A stretch of 46,010 nucleotides of DNA from Parcubacteria group bacterium (GTDB lineage Bacteria; Patescibacteriota; Minisyncoccia; Phycocordibacterales; CALRBT01), in NCBI GenBank assembly GCA_943354475.1, contig CALRBT010000009.1, forward strand, positions 1 to 46,010, in the 5' to 3' direction. Positions 1 through 8,347 of this stretch are shown piece after piece; the stretch's first letter is position 1, and every line of letters begins with the position of its first letter. Under the pieces are notes generated by a model, which saw only the letters and a list, made by a program, of their open reading frames with translations, ran no database searches and was not told the DNA's origin. The translations under genes and the position numbers were made by a program.

Positions 1-103
1 GCGATTTTGCAGAAGCCAAAATCACGCTTTGATTTTCGCCAAAACCCTTTCCGCCTACGGCGGAAGCCGTGAAATCCCATAATTCCCCCCAGCGTATGGA
101 AAC
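1..103. repeat. Left arm of a >=103-bp inverted repeat flanking the serine recombinase
   Basis: 1..103 is the reverse complement of 1509..1611 with one mismatch (position 24 vs 1588). The arm may extend beyond the window. Confidence 0.93.
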
Positions 104-1516
104 CGTTTTGTCCTTGATTTCAGGGTTAGAGCCGATTTTCTGAAAAAACTTCTTCCATTCTAAATGATTGGAAGTTTTTTCTAAATCGGCCGCTTGTTTC
201 AAGGACAAAACGAAACTCCGCAAGGGTTCGACCCAATTCTTTCTTTGTTGCCCAAAATTTGTTTTTGATTCGAGCAAACCAACTTTTTCACGCATAAGCA
301 GGTCTTTTCGTTGTAGATACATTTCTCGTTCAATATCTCCGTCAAGAAAAACTGAAACGAGTTTATTCAGTTTTTCTTCGTTTGCTCGAATCTTATCTTT
401 CAAATTTTGGGCAACACTTCCTTTTTCAGAAATTGATTCGTTTTCCCATAGAGTTACCTGCTTGTCCATTCCTTCAATTTCAGAAAAAGGAAGCGACACT
501 GATTGAAGCAGTGTTTGCAATTGTGTGGCGAGTACCTTTCCTTGCGTATACGGCTGTGCGCACTTTCCATTTTTCTTGGTACAGCGATAGTAGGTGTAGC
601 GTGTGCCAAAACGATTGGTCGCATACTGCGCCGTAATCGCACAGCCGCACTCGCCACACTTTGCAAACCCAGTAAACGCGAACGGAAGCGCAATCTTGGA
701 TTTTCTTGGCTTCTTGCGCGAAGTGAGCACCTTTTGGACTGCTTCAAACAGTGTCGGAGAAAGAATTGGCTCAAAGTTTCCGTTGTGCCATTCACCACGA
801 TGTTTAATAAAGCCGAGGTAGGCGCGGTTGGTCAGCATTTTCACAACGGAAACTTTGGCAAGTGGCGTTCCTTTTTTCTGGACAACGCCGTGATCCGCCA
901 AAAAAACCGCTAGAGATTTGAGCGTATATGTTCCCGTGGCGTATTCCTCAAACGCTCGCTTGATAATACGAGATTTCACTTTGTCAGGTTCAATATTTTT
1001 CGTTTTCAAGTTGTTCACATAACCGAAAGGAGCGAGCGTTAGCCACTCGCCACGGCGGATTTTTTGGCGGATTCCACGCTTCACATTTTCCACCAAGTTG
1101 TCAGAAAAATATTTGCTTTGTCCGAACGCCACTTGCAACATAAATTTCCCTTGCGGAGTTGGCTCAAACCAAAACTGCGGAAAGCGTAAAGAAGCAATCC
1201 TGTTGATGTCTATGAGATAGATAATTTTCCCACCGTCAACAGAATTACGGGCGAGACGGTCTGGGTGCCACGCCAAAATGCCAAGTGGTTCGCTTGAACT
1301 TTCAATATACTCAATCATTTTGGCAAAACCGTCTCGCCCGGGGTTCTTTGCGCTTTTCGCTTCCGTAAATACTTTTACGATTTCAATGCGTTCTCTGCTC
1401 GCATATTCGCGCAACTCAAAAAGCTGTGCCTCAATAGACATGATTTGCTGGTCGTCTTCCTCCGTACTCTTGCGAGCATAGAGAACGCATTTAGTTTTGG
1501 TTTGAGTTGTTTCCAT
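1..1516 (-). CDS. Large serine recombinase (resolvase N-terminal + recombinase + zinc beta-ribbon), 3' end runs off the window
   Basis: Read by hand on the minus strand from ATG at 1516: METTQTKTKCVLYARKSTEEDDQQIMSIEAQLFELREYASRERIEIVKVFTEAKSAKNPGRDGFAKMIEYIES...LAWHPDRLARNSVDGGKIIYLID...FAKCGECGCAITAQYATNRFGTRYTYYRCTKKNGKC. Open to position 1, so absent from the ORF track. Confidence 0.93.
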   Translation of the reverse strand, partial: METTQTKTKCVLYARKSTEEDDQQIMSIEAQLFELREYASRERIEIVKVFTEAKSAKNPGRDGFAKMIEYIESSSEPLGILAWHPDRLARNSVDGGKIIYLIDINRIASLRFPQFWFEPTPQGKFMLQVAFGQSKYFSDNLVENVKRGIRQKIRRGEWLTLAPFGYVNNLKTKNIEPDKVKSRIIKRAFEEYATGTYTLKSLAVFLADHGVVQKKGTPLAKVSVVKMLTNRAYLGFIKHRGEWHNGNFEPILSPTLFEAVQKVLTSRKKPRKSKIALPFAFTGFAKCGECGCAITAQYATNRFGTRYTYYRCTKKNGKCAQPYTQGKVLATQLQTLLQSVSLPFSEIEGMDKQVTLWENESISEKGSVAQNLKDKIRANEEKLNKLVSVFLDGDIEREMYLQRKDLLMREKVGLLESKTNFGQQRKNWVEPLRSFVLSLKQAADLEKTSNHLEWKKFFQKIGSNPEIKDKTVSIRWGELWDFTASAVGGKGFGENQSVILASAKS

Positions 1517-1611
1517 ACGCTGGGGGGAATTATGGGATTTCACGGCTTCCGCCGTAGGCGGAAAGGGTTTTGGCGAAAATCAAAGCGCGATTTTGGCTTC
1601 TGCAAAATCGC
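1509..1611. repeat. Right arm of the inverted repeat flanking the serine recombinase
   Basis: gtttccatacgctggggggaattatgggatttcacggcttccgccgtaggcgg... is the reverse complement of 1..103. Confidence 0.93.
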
Positions 1612-1642
1612 TCCATATTCTTAATTCCGAACAAGTTACTAC

Positions 1643-1726
1643 TGGTGCCCAGGAGAGGACTTGAACCTCCATGAGTTGCCTCGCTTGCTCCTAAGGCAAG
1701 TGCGTCTACCATTTCGCCACCTGGGC
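1643..1726 (-). tRNA. tRNA-Leu(TAG), CCA encoded
   Basis: GCCCAGGTGGCGAAATGGTAGACGCACTTGCCTTAGGAGCAAGC...GGAGGTTCAAGTCCTCTCCTGGGCACCA; anticodon loop CTTAGGA. Confidence 0.93.
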
Positions 1727-1881
1727 AAGGTGTGAGGTCTTAAAGGGGCTCTTTCCCTACGGGAACGGTACAGTTTTCGCATCGTGCTCGCTTCGCTGTG
1801 CGCGATATGCTCAAACTCTTCTCGCCCTGGACGCAAGATGCATTAGCATCTTGCTTGGGCGGACACTCCGTTGCACTCGTG
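1727..1881 (-). repeat. tRNA-trailer element, Lys copy (downstream of tRNA-Lys)
   Basis: Acceptor hairpin GGGCGGACAC...GTGTCCGCCC, hairpin GCAAGATGCTAATGCATCTTGC, T-arm inverted copy CCAGGGCGAGAA (2 mismatches), tail CTGTACCGTTCCCGTAGGGAAAGAGCCCC. Confidence 0.7.
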
Positions 1882-1954
1882 TCCGCCCACCAGGGCTCGA
1901 ACCTGGGACCCACTGCTTAAGAGGCAGTTGCTCTACCAACTGAGCTATGGGCGG
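1882..1954 (-). tRNA. tRNA-Lys(CTT)
   Basis: CCGCCCATAGCTCAGTTGGTAGAGCAACTGCCTCTTAAGCAGTGGGTCCCAGGTTCGAGCCCTGGTGGGCGGA; anticodon loop CTCTTAA. Confidence 0.93.
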
Positions 1955-2049
1955 AAATCAATCAGAACACTATAAAACTACTACAAAATTAAGATTTACT
2001 CAATGGTGGACTACTGCTCCCAAGATAAACTTTGAGAATCCTATTTTTG

Positions 2050-2378
2050 TTTTTGGACGGGGGTCTTTCCCTACAGGAACGGTACACTTAATAAGTGGCA
2101 AGGGTCTCGGCTACCGCCGCGGGTACTTTTCTCGTTTTGCTTTGCAAAACATAGAAAAGTCTTTCGACCCCCGCACGCAAGCAAAGCAGTTTGCTTGCTC
2201 CCGGGCACACTCGCTCTGCTCTTGTGCCCGGGGCGGGAAAGTCTTCCACTACATGGACGGTACAGCTTTCACTCGAGAGTATAAGTGTTCCCTTACGTAT
2301 GGTACTCGCTTCGCTCCGTTCCATATACTCAAGCTTTTCGACCCCCGCCACATAAGCTGATAAATCAGCTTATTCGTG
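2050..2378 (-). repeat. Two tandem tRNA-trailer elements (Leu-TAA type) with a 15-nt remnant of the tRNA 3' end between them
   Basis: T-arm inverted copies TTCGACCCCCGCC at 2337..2349 and TTCGACCCCCGC at 2163..2174 (plus strand). tgtgcccggggcggg at 2223..2237 duplicates 2377..2391. Tails at about 2060 and 2240. Confidence 0.75.
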
Positions 2379-2460
2379 TGCCCGGGGCGGGGGTCGAACC
2401 CACATCTCTTTCGAGACACGATTTTAAGTCGTGCGCGTATACCAATTCCGCCACCCGGGC
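2379..2460 (-). tRNA. tRNA-Leu(TAA)
   Basis: GCCCGGGTGGCGGAATTGGTATACGCGCACGACTTAAAATCGTG...GTGGGTTCGACCCCCGCCCCGGGCA; anticodon loop CTTAAAA. Confidence 0.93.
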
Positions 2461-2509
2461 AATTTTTGATCAATGATACTATAGTAATTGTTGAAACCAA
2501 GATTTGCAA

Positions 2510-2763
2510 AGTTATGGGGGAGAATCTTTCCCTACGGGAACGGTACAGGCTTTACTCGAGAGTATAAGTGTTCCCTTACACATCGTACTCGCTCCGCTTC
2601 CAGCAGAAATCCGCACGGAAGTCTTTTATTCATAGGTTTTTAGTGGAATAAAAGATCCGTGCGATATGTTCAGCCTTTTCGATTCTCCCCTCCTCTGCAC
2701 AGAAGTGTGCAGACTCACGCCTCAAGTAAAATTACACCGCAATATTGCGGTGTAATTTTACTT
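2510..2763 (-). repeat. tRNA-trailer element, Cys copy, with a nested hairpin repeat
   Basis: T-arm inverted copy ttcgattctcccc 2678..2690 vs tRNA ggggagaatcgaa 2772..2784. Direct copy gggggagaatc 2516..2526. Tail cctacgggaacggtacag. Confidence 0.78.
2600..2656. repeat. Dispersed hairpin repeat, copy A
   Basis: ccagcagaaatccgcacggaagtcttttattcataggtttttagtggaataaaag resembles 27062..27117. Confidence 0.7.
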
Positions 2764-2771
2764 GAGGCGTG
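2716..2771. terminator. 56-nt perfect palindrome overlapping the 3' end of tRNA-Cys
   Basis: cacgcctcaagtaaaattacaccgcaatattgcggtgtaattttacttgaggcgtg. Confidence 0.85.
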
Positions 2772-2837
2772 GGGGAGAATCGAACTCCCGTGTAGAAGTT
2801 TTGCAAACTGCTGCCTTACCACTTGGCTACCACGCCT
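2764..2837 (-). tRNA. tRNA-Cys(GCA)
   Basis: AGGCGTGGTAGCCAAGTGGTAAGGCAGCAGTTTGCAAAACTTC...GGGAGTTCGATTCTCCCCCACGCCT; one mismatch in the anticodon stem. Confidence 0.88.
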
Positions 2838-2948
2838 GATTTTTGTTCCTGCAAAAATCATGTCGAAAGATTTTTTAAAACGTGAGTTTTAATAAAATTT
2901 TCGACCGATTTATTGCTAACCCCTACAACCTATCTCCTAAAACCTAAT

Positions 2949-3293
2949 CTATAACTTATCACCTAATCCTTCTGGACTCAACAAGAGCTCATCAATCTTT
3001 TGACGATTCTTTTCTCCGCGATCAATTGCTACTTCAAGGAAAGGGAGTCTCCCGATGCGGCTATGGGCTTTTACATACTCTCTTAATTCACTTCGCTTAC
3101 GCTTCATAAAGTCGAGCGCAGCGTCTTCTTTTTCTGCTGGCAAGACACTTACATAGAATGTCATATATTTACCATCAGGAGAGAGTTTTGTTGAGGTGAC
3201 AGTAATGAGTGATGCCCCGTTTGATTCAAGGTTGAAGAATTCAGCGGCAACGCGTGAGAGAGCTCCTGCTATTTTTTCGTGTTTGATGTCCAT
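2949..3293 (-). CDS. rbfA: 30S ribosome-binding factor A
   Basis: 114 aa, RbfA-like composition (VTSTKLSPDGKYMTFYVSVLP), directly downstream of infB. Confidence 0.85.
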   Translation of the reverse strand: MDIKHEKIAGALSRVAAEFFNLESNGASLITVTSTKLSPDGKYMTFYVSVLPAEKEDAALDFMKRKRSELREYVKAHSRIGRLPFLEVAIDRGEKNRQKIDELLLSPEGLGDKL

Positions 3294-3299
3294 ACTGTT

Positions 3300-4814
3300 C
3301 TATTTGGTTACCATGACATAGATTTCCAAAGAATCTCCGGCTAATATCTCTGTCTTTGACTGAACTTCAACCCCACATTCATTACCTTCGAGGACTTCGG
3401 TCACTTTGGATTTTAGTTGTTGTAGTCCGGTTATCTTACCCTCACCAATTTCAAAATCACGACGAAGTATCTTAGCGATACCTCCGAGGGTTATTTTGCC
3501 CACACCAACCTTTCCACCAATGACCTGTTTCTCTTTCGTTTGACCGAAAACCTTGAGTACTTTCATTTTTCCTACCACCTCTTCACTCTCAACCTTGGGA
3601 GTCCTTTCTTTCACGATTTCCTCTAACCACTCAGAAAGTTTGTAGATAATATCAAAAGAAACAATAGTCATTCCAAAACGTTCTGCGGCATCCTTTGCGC
3701 TCTGCTCAATTTTGGTAGTAAAGGCAATAATAATAGTGTCTTTGTTTCCACCAAGCTTTACGTCATTCTCTGATACCGAACCGACACCTGAAGAGATAAC
3801 TTTAATCCCAAGCTTATCATTCTCTAGTTTTTTTATTTCATGAGTGATTGCTTCAATAGATCCGAAAGCGTCTGCTTTGATAATAATTGGAACAATAATC
3901 CTCTCATCTATTTTAGTAGGGGATGCTGTGGAGCTGGTTTGTGTGGCAAGCTGTTTGGTGGTGATTTCTTCAACCATTTTTTTATCACTGGTTGATACCA
4001 TTTTTGCACCAATCTCAGGTAGTGAGCTCCATCCAGTAATCACAATAGGCATTCCGGCATGTGCTACTTTGATTGGAACCCCTTTGAAGTTTTCCATAAT
4101 TCGAACTGGAGCAACGGCCTTACCACAAATTACGAAATCACCAGATGCTAAAATTCCAGAAGTTACAATGATTGCCGCAGAAATTCCTCGTTTTGGATCA
4201 CGACTAGTTTCGACAATAACACCCTCTGCGTTACCTGATGAACTCTGTTTTCCTTCGAGCTCAGAAACAAGGAGAATAGTGTCGAGGAGTTCTTTAACAC
4301 CTGTTCCTACTTTGGCTGAGATTGGAACGAATGGAATCGTTCCACCATAACCCTCTATATAGATTTCGTTTTCAGCAAGACTTAGTTTGGTGCGTTCTAT
4401 ATCTGCTCCTGGTTTATCGATTTTATTAATCGCGACAATATAGGAAGTGCCAGCATCTTTGATGGCGCGAAGTGCTTCAAGCGTCTGTGGTTTTACACCG
4501 TCCTCTGCGGAGACGACGAGAATGGCAATATCAGCTACTTCAGCCCCACGATTACGCATTCCTTGGAACGCAGCATGTCCTGGTGTATCAAGGAAGGTGA
4601 TTTGCATATCTTTACCTTCTTCGTTTTTATGGACTACTTCGTAGGCAGAGATACCTTGGGTAATCCCACCAACTTCAAGGTCGACGACGTTACTCTTGCG
4701 AATGTAATCAAGGAGTGTCGATTTGCCGTGGTCGATGTGACCCATGACAACAACCACTGGCTGTTTCATTCCAGTATTTTCTGCCGCTTGTTTTGTGGTG
4801 GAATTTTTTGTCAT
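3300..4814 (-). CDS. infB: Translation initiation factor IF-2 (short form)
   Basis: [19 protein letters not shown]...[12 protein letters not shown]...[28 protein letters not shown]...[10 protein letters not shown]. Confidence 0.97.
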   Translation of the reverse strand: MTKNSTTKQAAENTGMKQPVVVVMGHIDHGKSTLLDYIRKSNVVDLEVGGITQGISAYEVVHKNEEGKDMQITFLDTPGHAAFQGMRNRGAEVADIAILVVSAEDGVKPQTLEALRAIKDAGTSYIVAINKIDKPGADIERTKLSLAENEIYIEGYGGTIPFVPISAKVGTGVKELLDTILLVSELEGKQSSSGNAEGVIVETSRDPKRGISAAIIVTSGILASGDFVICGKAVAPVRIMENFKGVPIKVAHAGMPIVITGWSSLPEIGAKMVSTSDKKMVEEITTKQLATQTSSTASPTKIDERIIVPIIIKADAFGSIEAITHEIKKLENDKLGIKVISSGVGSVSENDVKLGGNKDTIIIAFTTKIEQSAKDAAERFGMTIVSFDIIYKLSEWLEEIVKERTPKVESEEVVGKMKVLKVFGQTKEKQVIGGKVGVGKITLGGIAKILRRDFEIGEGKITGLQQLKSKVTEVLEGNECGVEVQSKTEILAGDSLEIYVMVTK

Positions 4815-4865
4815 CGTAATTTATCTTCGTGGGTTGTGATGTAAGCTTCGGTAGGATAGTTAGTT

Positions 4866-5369
4866 TTATTTGTTAAAGAAAGTTTTAGCTTTTGCTTTCG
4901 CGATAGCATCGATTTCTTCTTCAGATAATTCATGACTTGAAATGTATCGTCCAATTGGTTTTGAAAATATACTCGTTCTATCTCGTGCGTAGATACTTGA
5001 GATGACGACACCATTTCCTTCTTCGTCGAGGAGTGCTGTAGCAAAGCTTTGGTTTCCTCCATCACCCGTTCCTTTGAAGGGATTAAATCTGACCGTCTCG
5101 ACACCACGAATACTTTTCTTGAGCCGCTCCTCAACGGTACGCAAGTACTTTTCCATATCGATACGAAATCCCTGGAGCATCTCAAGTTCTCCACGAAGGT
5201 GTTTGACGGTATCTCCCAGATGCGTTGATCCAGGACCAGCCAGTAAATTCTTGATCCGTCGTTCGAGGAGGATAATCCAAACAGTGAGCGCGATAATCAA
5301 AAAACAGAGCAAGTAGATTGCAATGTTTGGAGTAAAGTTTGTCGCAAAGAAGAGTTGTACCTGTTGCAT
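4866..5369 (-). CDS. DUF4446-like membrane-anchored protein
   Basis: N-terminal TM helix, then HLGDTVKHLRGELEMLQGFRIDMEKYLRTVEERLKKSIRGVETVRFNPFKGTGDGGNQSFATALLDEEGNGVVISSIYARDRTSIFSKPI. Confidence 0.8.
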   Translation of the reverse strand: MQQVQLFFATNFTPNIAIYLLCFLIIALTVWIILLERRIKNLLAGPGSTHLGDTVKHLRGELEMLQGFRIDMEKYLRTVEERLKKSIRGVETVRFNPFKGTGDGGNQSFATALLDEEGNGVVISSIYARDRTSIFSKPIGRYISSHELSEEEIDAIAKAKAKTFFNK

Positions 5370-5587
5370 ATACCAAGGTTAGAGCTAGTTCTAACAGGTC
5401 AAAAGTATACAGTAAAATAGGGGATTTAGCAAAAAATAAGAATTAAGAATTCAAGAAGTGAGAAGTGGGGATGAAAAACCAAAATGAAAATTATAGTGAT
5501 AACAGTTAAATAATAGAAAACTAGGAAATAAAGAAAGCCCCGCGTGATAGAAGGCGCGCGAGGCGATCTCCTACCAGACGGGGCTGG

Positions 5588-5944
5588 TCAGTTATTTGTT
5601 CGGACGAGACCGAATATCTCGACGACGTCCTGTGCTGTCGTCACGTAGCGGGTGTCCTCGAATTCTTGGTTGGAAAATGGCACGTAGCCAGTCCAACCCC
5701 CTCCGGAACGGTGGTCAACCTCATGTCCCTCGAGGAGCACCTGAGCGAACTCGTACGTGCCGGTGAAATAGATTCGCTCCTCGGGCTGGCGTGCCAACCT
5801 TTCCTTGTGGCAGAAGGTGAACACTTTAACCCCTGCCTCAAAAGGGTCTCCGCCAGATTTTTTCACCGTGGCGAATGTTGCCGCGTGATCCTCGCGGATC
5901 ACTGCGATAACGCCATTATTTTGAGATGAGAAGAACTTCGCCAT
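5588..5944 (-). CDS. Hypothetical protein
   Basis: 118-aa ORF with ATG start; hairpin agcccc...ggggct just downstream (about 5538-5585). Confidence 0.55.
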   Translation of the reverse strand: MAKFFSSQNNGVIAVIREDHAATFATVKKSGGDPFEAGVKVFTFCHKERLARQPEERIYFTGTYEFAQVLLEGHEVDHRSGGGWTGYVPFSNQEFEDTRYVTTAQDVVEIFGLVRTNN

Positions 5945-6082
5945 AGCGGACCCCTTTCATGGGTACAGGTTGGGTAGGGCGATATTGCCCTGTCACCATA
6001 TACAGTAAAACATAAATGACTTTATTTGTCAAGTAATTTGATAAAAATTTATGGGAAGTGTCTTGTGTGTTACTATTAAATT

Positions 6083-7264
6083 ATGGAAGAAAAGCAGAAG
6101 AGAATTTATCTAGACTACGGTGCATCAACCCCGGTGGCGCCGGAGGTGTTTGAGGCTATGTCCCCATTTTTGAAAAACGAGTGGGGAAATCCAGTCTCGC
6201 TCCATAAAGAGGGGGTTACGGCCAAGAATGCGATTACCTCGGCGCGTGGAATTATTGCCAGTGAAATCGGAGCGCATAGTGATGAGATTATTTTTACCTC
6301 AAATGGTACGGAAGGAAACAATATGGCAATCATGGGCGTGTTCAACCGTCTACTTGAAGAAGGGATGGCTCCTGCTGACATGCACTTTATAACGAGCGCA
6401 ATTGAGCACCCATCAGTCCTTGATGTCTTTGGCTACTTGGAAAAATCACGAGGTGTAAATGTGGACTATATTGGTGTAACGAGTGAAGGAATCTTTGATA
6501 TCGATGAGTTTAGGAGAAAAATTACGGCTAAAACAAATTTAGTATCAGTCATGATGGTAAATAATGAGATTGGGACGATACAGCCGATTCTTGAAATTGG
6601 AAAAATTATTTTGGAAAAGAAAAAAGAGAATGGTGGGACTGATAGTGCGCCGTACTTTCATACGGATGCGAGCCAAGCCATGTTTTTCAATAAGATTGAT
6701 GTGGAAAAGCTTCATGTTGATTTTTTGACGATGGATGCGCAGAAAATTTATGGTCCCAAAGGAGTTGGTGCACTCTTTATAAAACGAGGAGTGGTAATCT
6801 CAGCACTTATTCGTGGCGGACGACAAGAGCGAGGATTGCGGGCAGGGACTGAGAACGTTCCTGGAATTGTGGGGATGGGAAAGGCCTTTGAATTAATGGC
6901 ACTGCAGCGTGAACCTGAGAGTCTAAGACTTCTTGAGCTGCGAAATTACTTTATCCAAGAAGTAGGGCAAGAAATTCCAAAGGCGCGTATCAATGGAGGT
7001 CTGGATAATCGCTTGCCGAATAATATTAACCTTTCAATCCCAGGATTTGAGAGCGAATTTCTTGCACTTCAACTTGATGCAATAGGTATTGCGGTAGCGA
7101 CGAGAAGTGCCTGTATTCAGGTCGGTAGTGGCTCGTATGTTGTACGCGCCCTAGGAAAAGACGAAACTGAAACAACCAGTACGCTCCGGTTCACTATGGG
7201 TAAATATACAACCAAAGACGACGTCGATTGTGCGATTTCTGCTCTGAAAAAAATCACAAAATAG
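6083..7264 (+). CDS. Cysteine desulfurase (NifS/IscS family)
   Basis: IYLDYGASTPVAPEVFEAMSPF...TSNGTEGNNMAI...HTDASQ...DFLTMDAQKIYGPKGVGALFIKRG...RAGTENVPGIVG. Confidence 0.95.
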   Translation: MEEKQKRIYLDYGASTPVAPEVFEAMSPFLKNEWGNPVSLHKEGVTAKNAITSARGIIASEIGAHSDEIIFTSNGTEGNNMAIMGVFNRLLEEGMAPADMHFITSAIEHPSVLDVFGYLEKSRGVNVDYIGVTSEGIFDIDEFRRKITAKTNLVSVMMVNNEIGTIQPILEIGKIILEKKKENGGTDSAPYFHTDASQAMFFNKIDVEKLHVDFLTMDAQKIYGPKGVGALFIKRGVVISALIRGGRQERGLRAGTENVPGIVGMGKAFELMALQREPESLRLLELRNYFIQEVGQEIPKARINGGLDNRLPNNINLSIPGFESEFLALQLDAIGIAVATRSACIQVGSGSYVVRALGKDETETTSTLRFTMGKYTTKDDVDCAISALKKITK

Positions 7265-7384
7265 GTTTTGCGTTTGGTTATAAGGTTGTCTTAGTCTGCT
7301 GGTTTTCTATAACCTAAAAGCTATCACCTATAGCCTGTCTCCAAAATTTGCATAGTTAATTGAGCTCATATACTATTTCCCTAT

Positions 7385-8254
7385 ATGCGAATGGAAGAGC
7401 TCAACAAAACACAAATTGTGCTCCTGACTATTTTTGTGACATTCGTTACTTCAATTGCCACAGGTATCGTGACCGTGACACTCCTTAGTCAGGCACCTCC
7501 TGGTATCACTAATGTTATTGACCATGTGGTTGAAAAGACAATAGAAAAAGTGGTGCCCGCTGCGGTTACTGGTCAAACCGCGACAGTGGTGAGAGAAAGT
7601 GTGAAGGTCATCAACTCTGAAGATCTAACGATAGCGGCCATCGATCGCAATCAAAAAAGTATCTGGAGAATCCATGGAATTCCCACAGGAGGGTCTGACA
7701 GCAGCGAAGTAACTTTTTATGGATTTGGCTTTGTTCTCAGTAAAGAAGGGGTACTCGTTGCAGACAGTTCAGCGGTTGGTGAAGGAATTTCATACCGAGC
7801 AAATGATGTTAGTGGAAAGGTTTTCAAGCTTGAATTTTTGAAAACTGATTTGAAACGCAGGCTGGCATTCTTTAAAATAATTTCAACTGAAAAGGATAAA
7901 CCTGATTTGGTCCCTGTGAGTATTACCGATGCAAATACGCTCAAGATTGGCCAAACCGTTATTGCCATGGGCGGGCGGGATAAAAGCAATTCTGTCTCGG
8001 TCGGTATTATTTCAAGTTTAGATCAAGACAAAAGTGACGCTACTGGCGCAAATGCTGTCACTACAATTTACACAACCACTGACTTGAAACCTCTCTATGT
8101 AGGTAGCCTCCTCATAAATACAAGTGGTGAGGTTACTGGGTTTTATCGTTATGTTGGAGAATACGGCAACTATTTTCCACTTCCAAGCGTAAGAGATATG
8201 ACTGCTATTGTATTGCCTCAAGGGGCAGGGTCCACTACCCCAATAGTGAGATAA
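7385..8254 (+). CDS. Membrane-anchored trypsin/HtrA-like protein, apparently without catalytic residues
   Basis: N-terminal TM; GFGFVLSKEGVLVADSSAVGEG...VIAMGGRDKSNSVSVGIISS...LKPLYVGSLLINTSGEVTGFY. Confidence 0.6.
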   Translation: MRMEELNKTQIVLLTIFVTFVTSIATGIVTVTLLSQAPPGITNVIDHVVEKTIEKVVPAAVTGQTATVVRESVKVINSEDLTIAAIDRNQKSIWRIHGIPTGGSDSSEVTFYGFGFVLSKEGVLVADSSAVGEGISYRANDVSGKVFKLEFLKTDLKRRLAFFKIISTEKDKPDLVPVSITDANTLKIGQTVIAMGGRDKSNSVSVGIISSLDQDKSDATGANAVTTIYTTTDLKPLYVGSLLINTSGEVTGFYRYVGEYGNYFPLPSVRDMTAIVLPQGAGSTTPIVR

Positions 8255-8347
8255 AAATCATGAAAGAAGTTATTGACTTTATTAAAAAACATTATACAAT
8301 TAAAACATCATTATAATCGAGTTACTATCACCTAAACTTTTAAATCA

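Noticed and set aside
168-913. Plus-strand and short minus-strand ORFs in 168..1481
   Set aside because: Antisense or out of frame to the serine recombinase read on the minus strand.
1947-2892. Several short ORFs over the tRNA cluster (e.g. 1947..2360, 2088..2351, 2376..2567, 2659..2892)
   Set aside because: They overlap tRNA genes and palindromic spacers, with no recognisable protein features.
3300-4814. Short IF-2 as an anomaly
   Set aside because: It begins near the G domain, but reduced N-termini are expected in compact genomes; not notable by itself.
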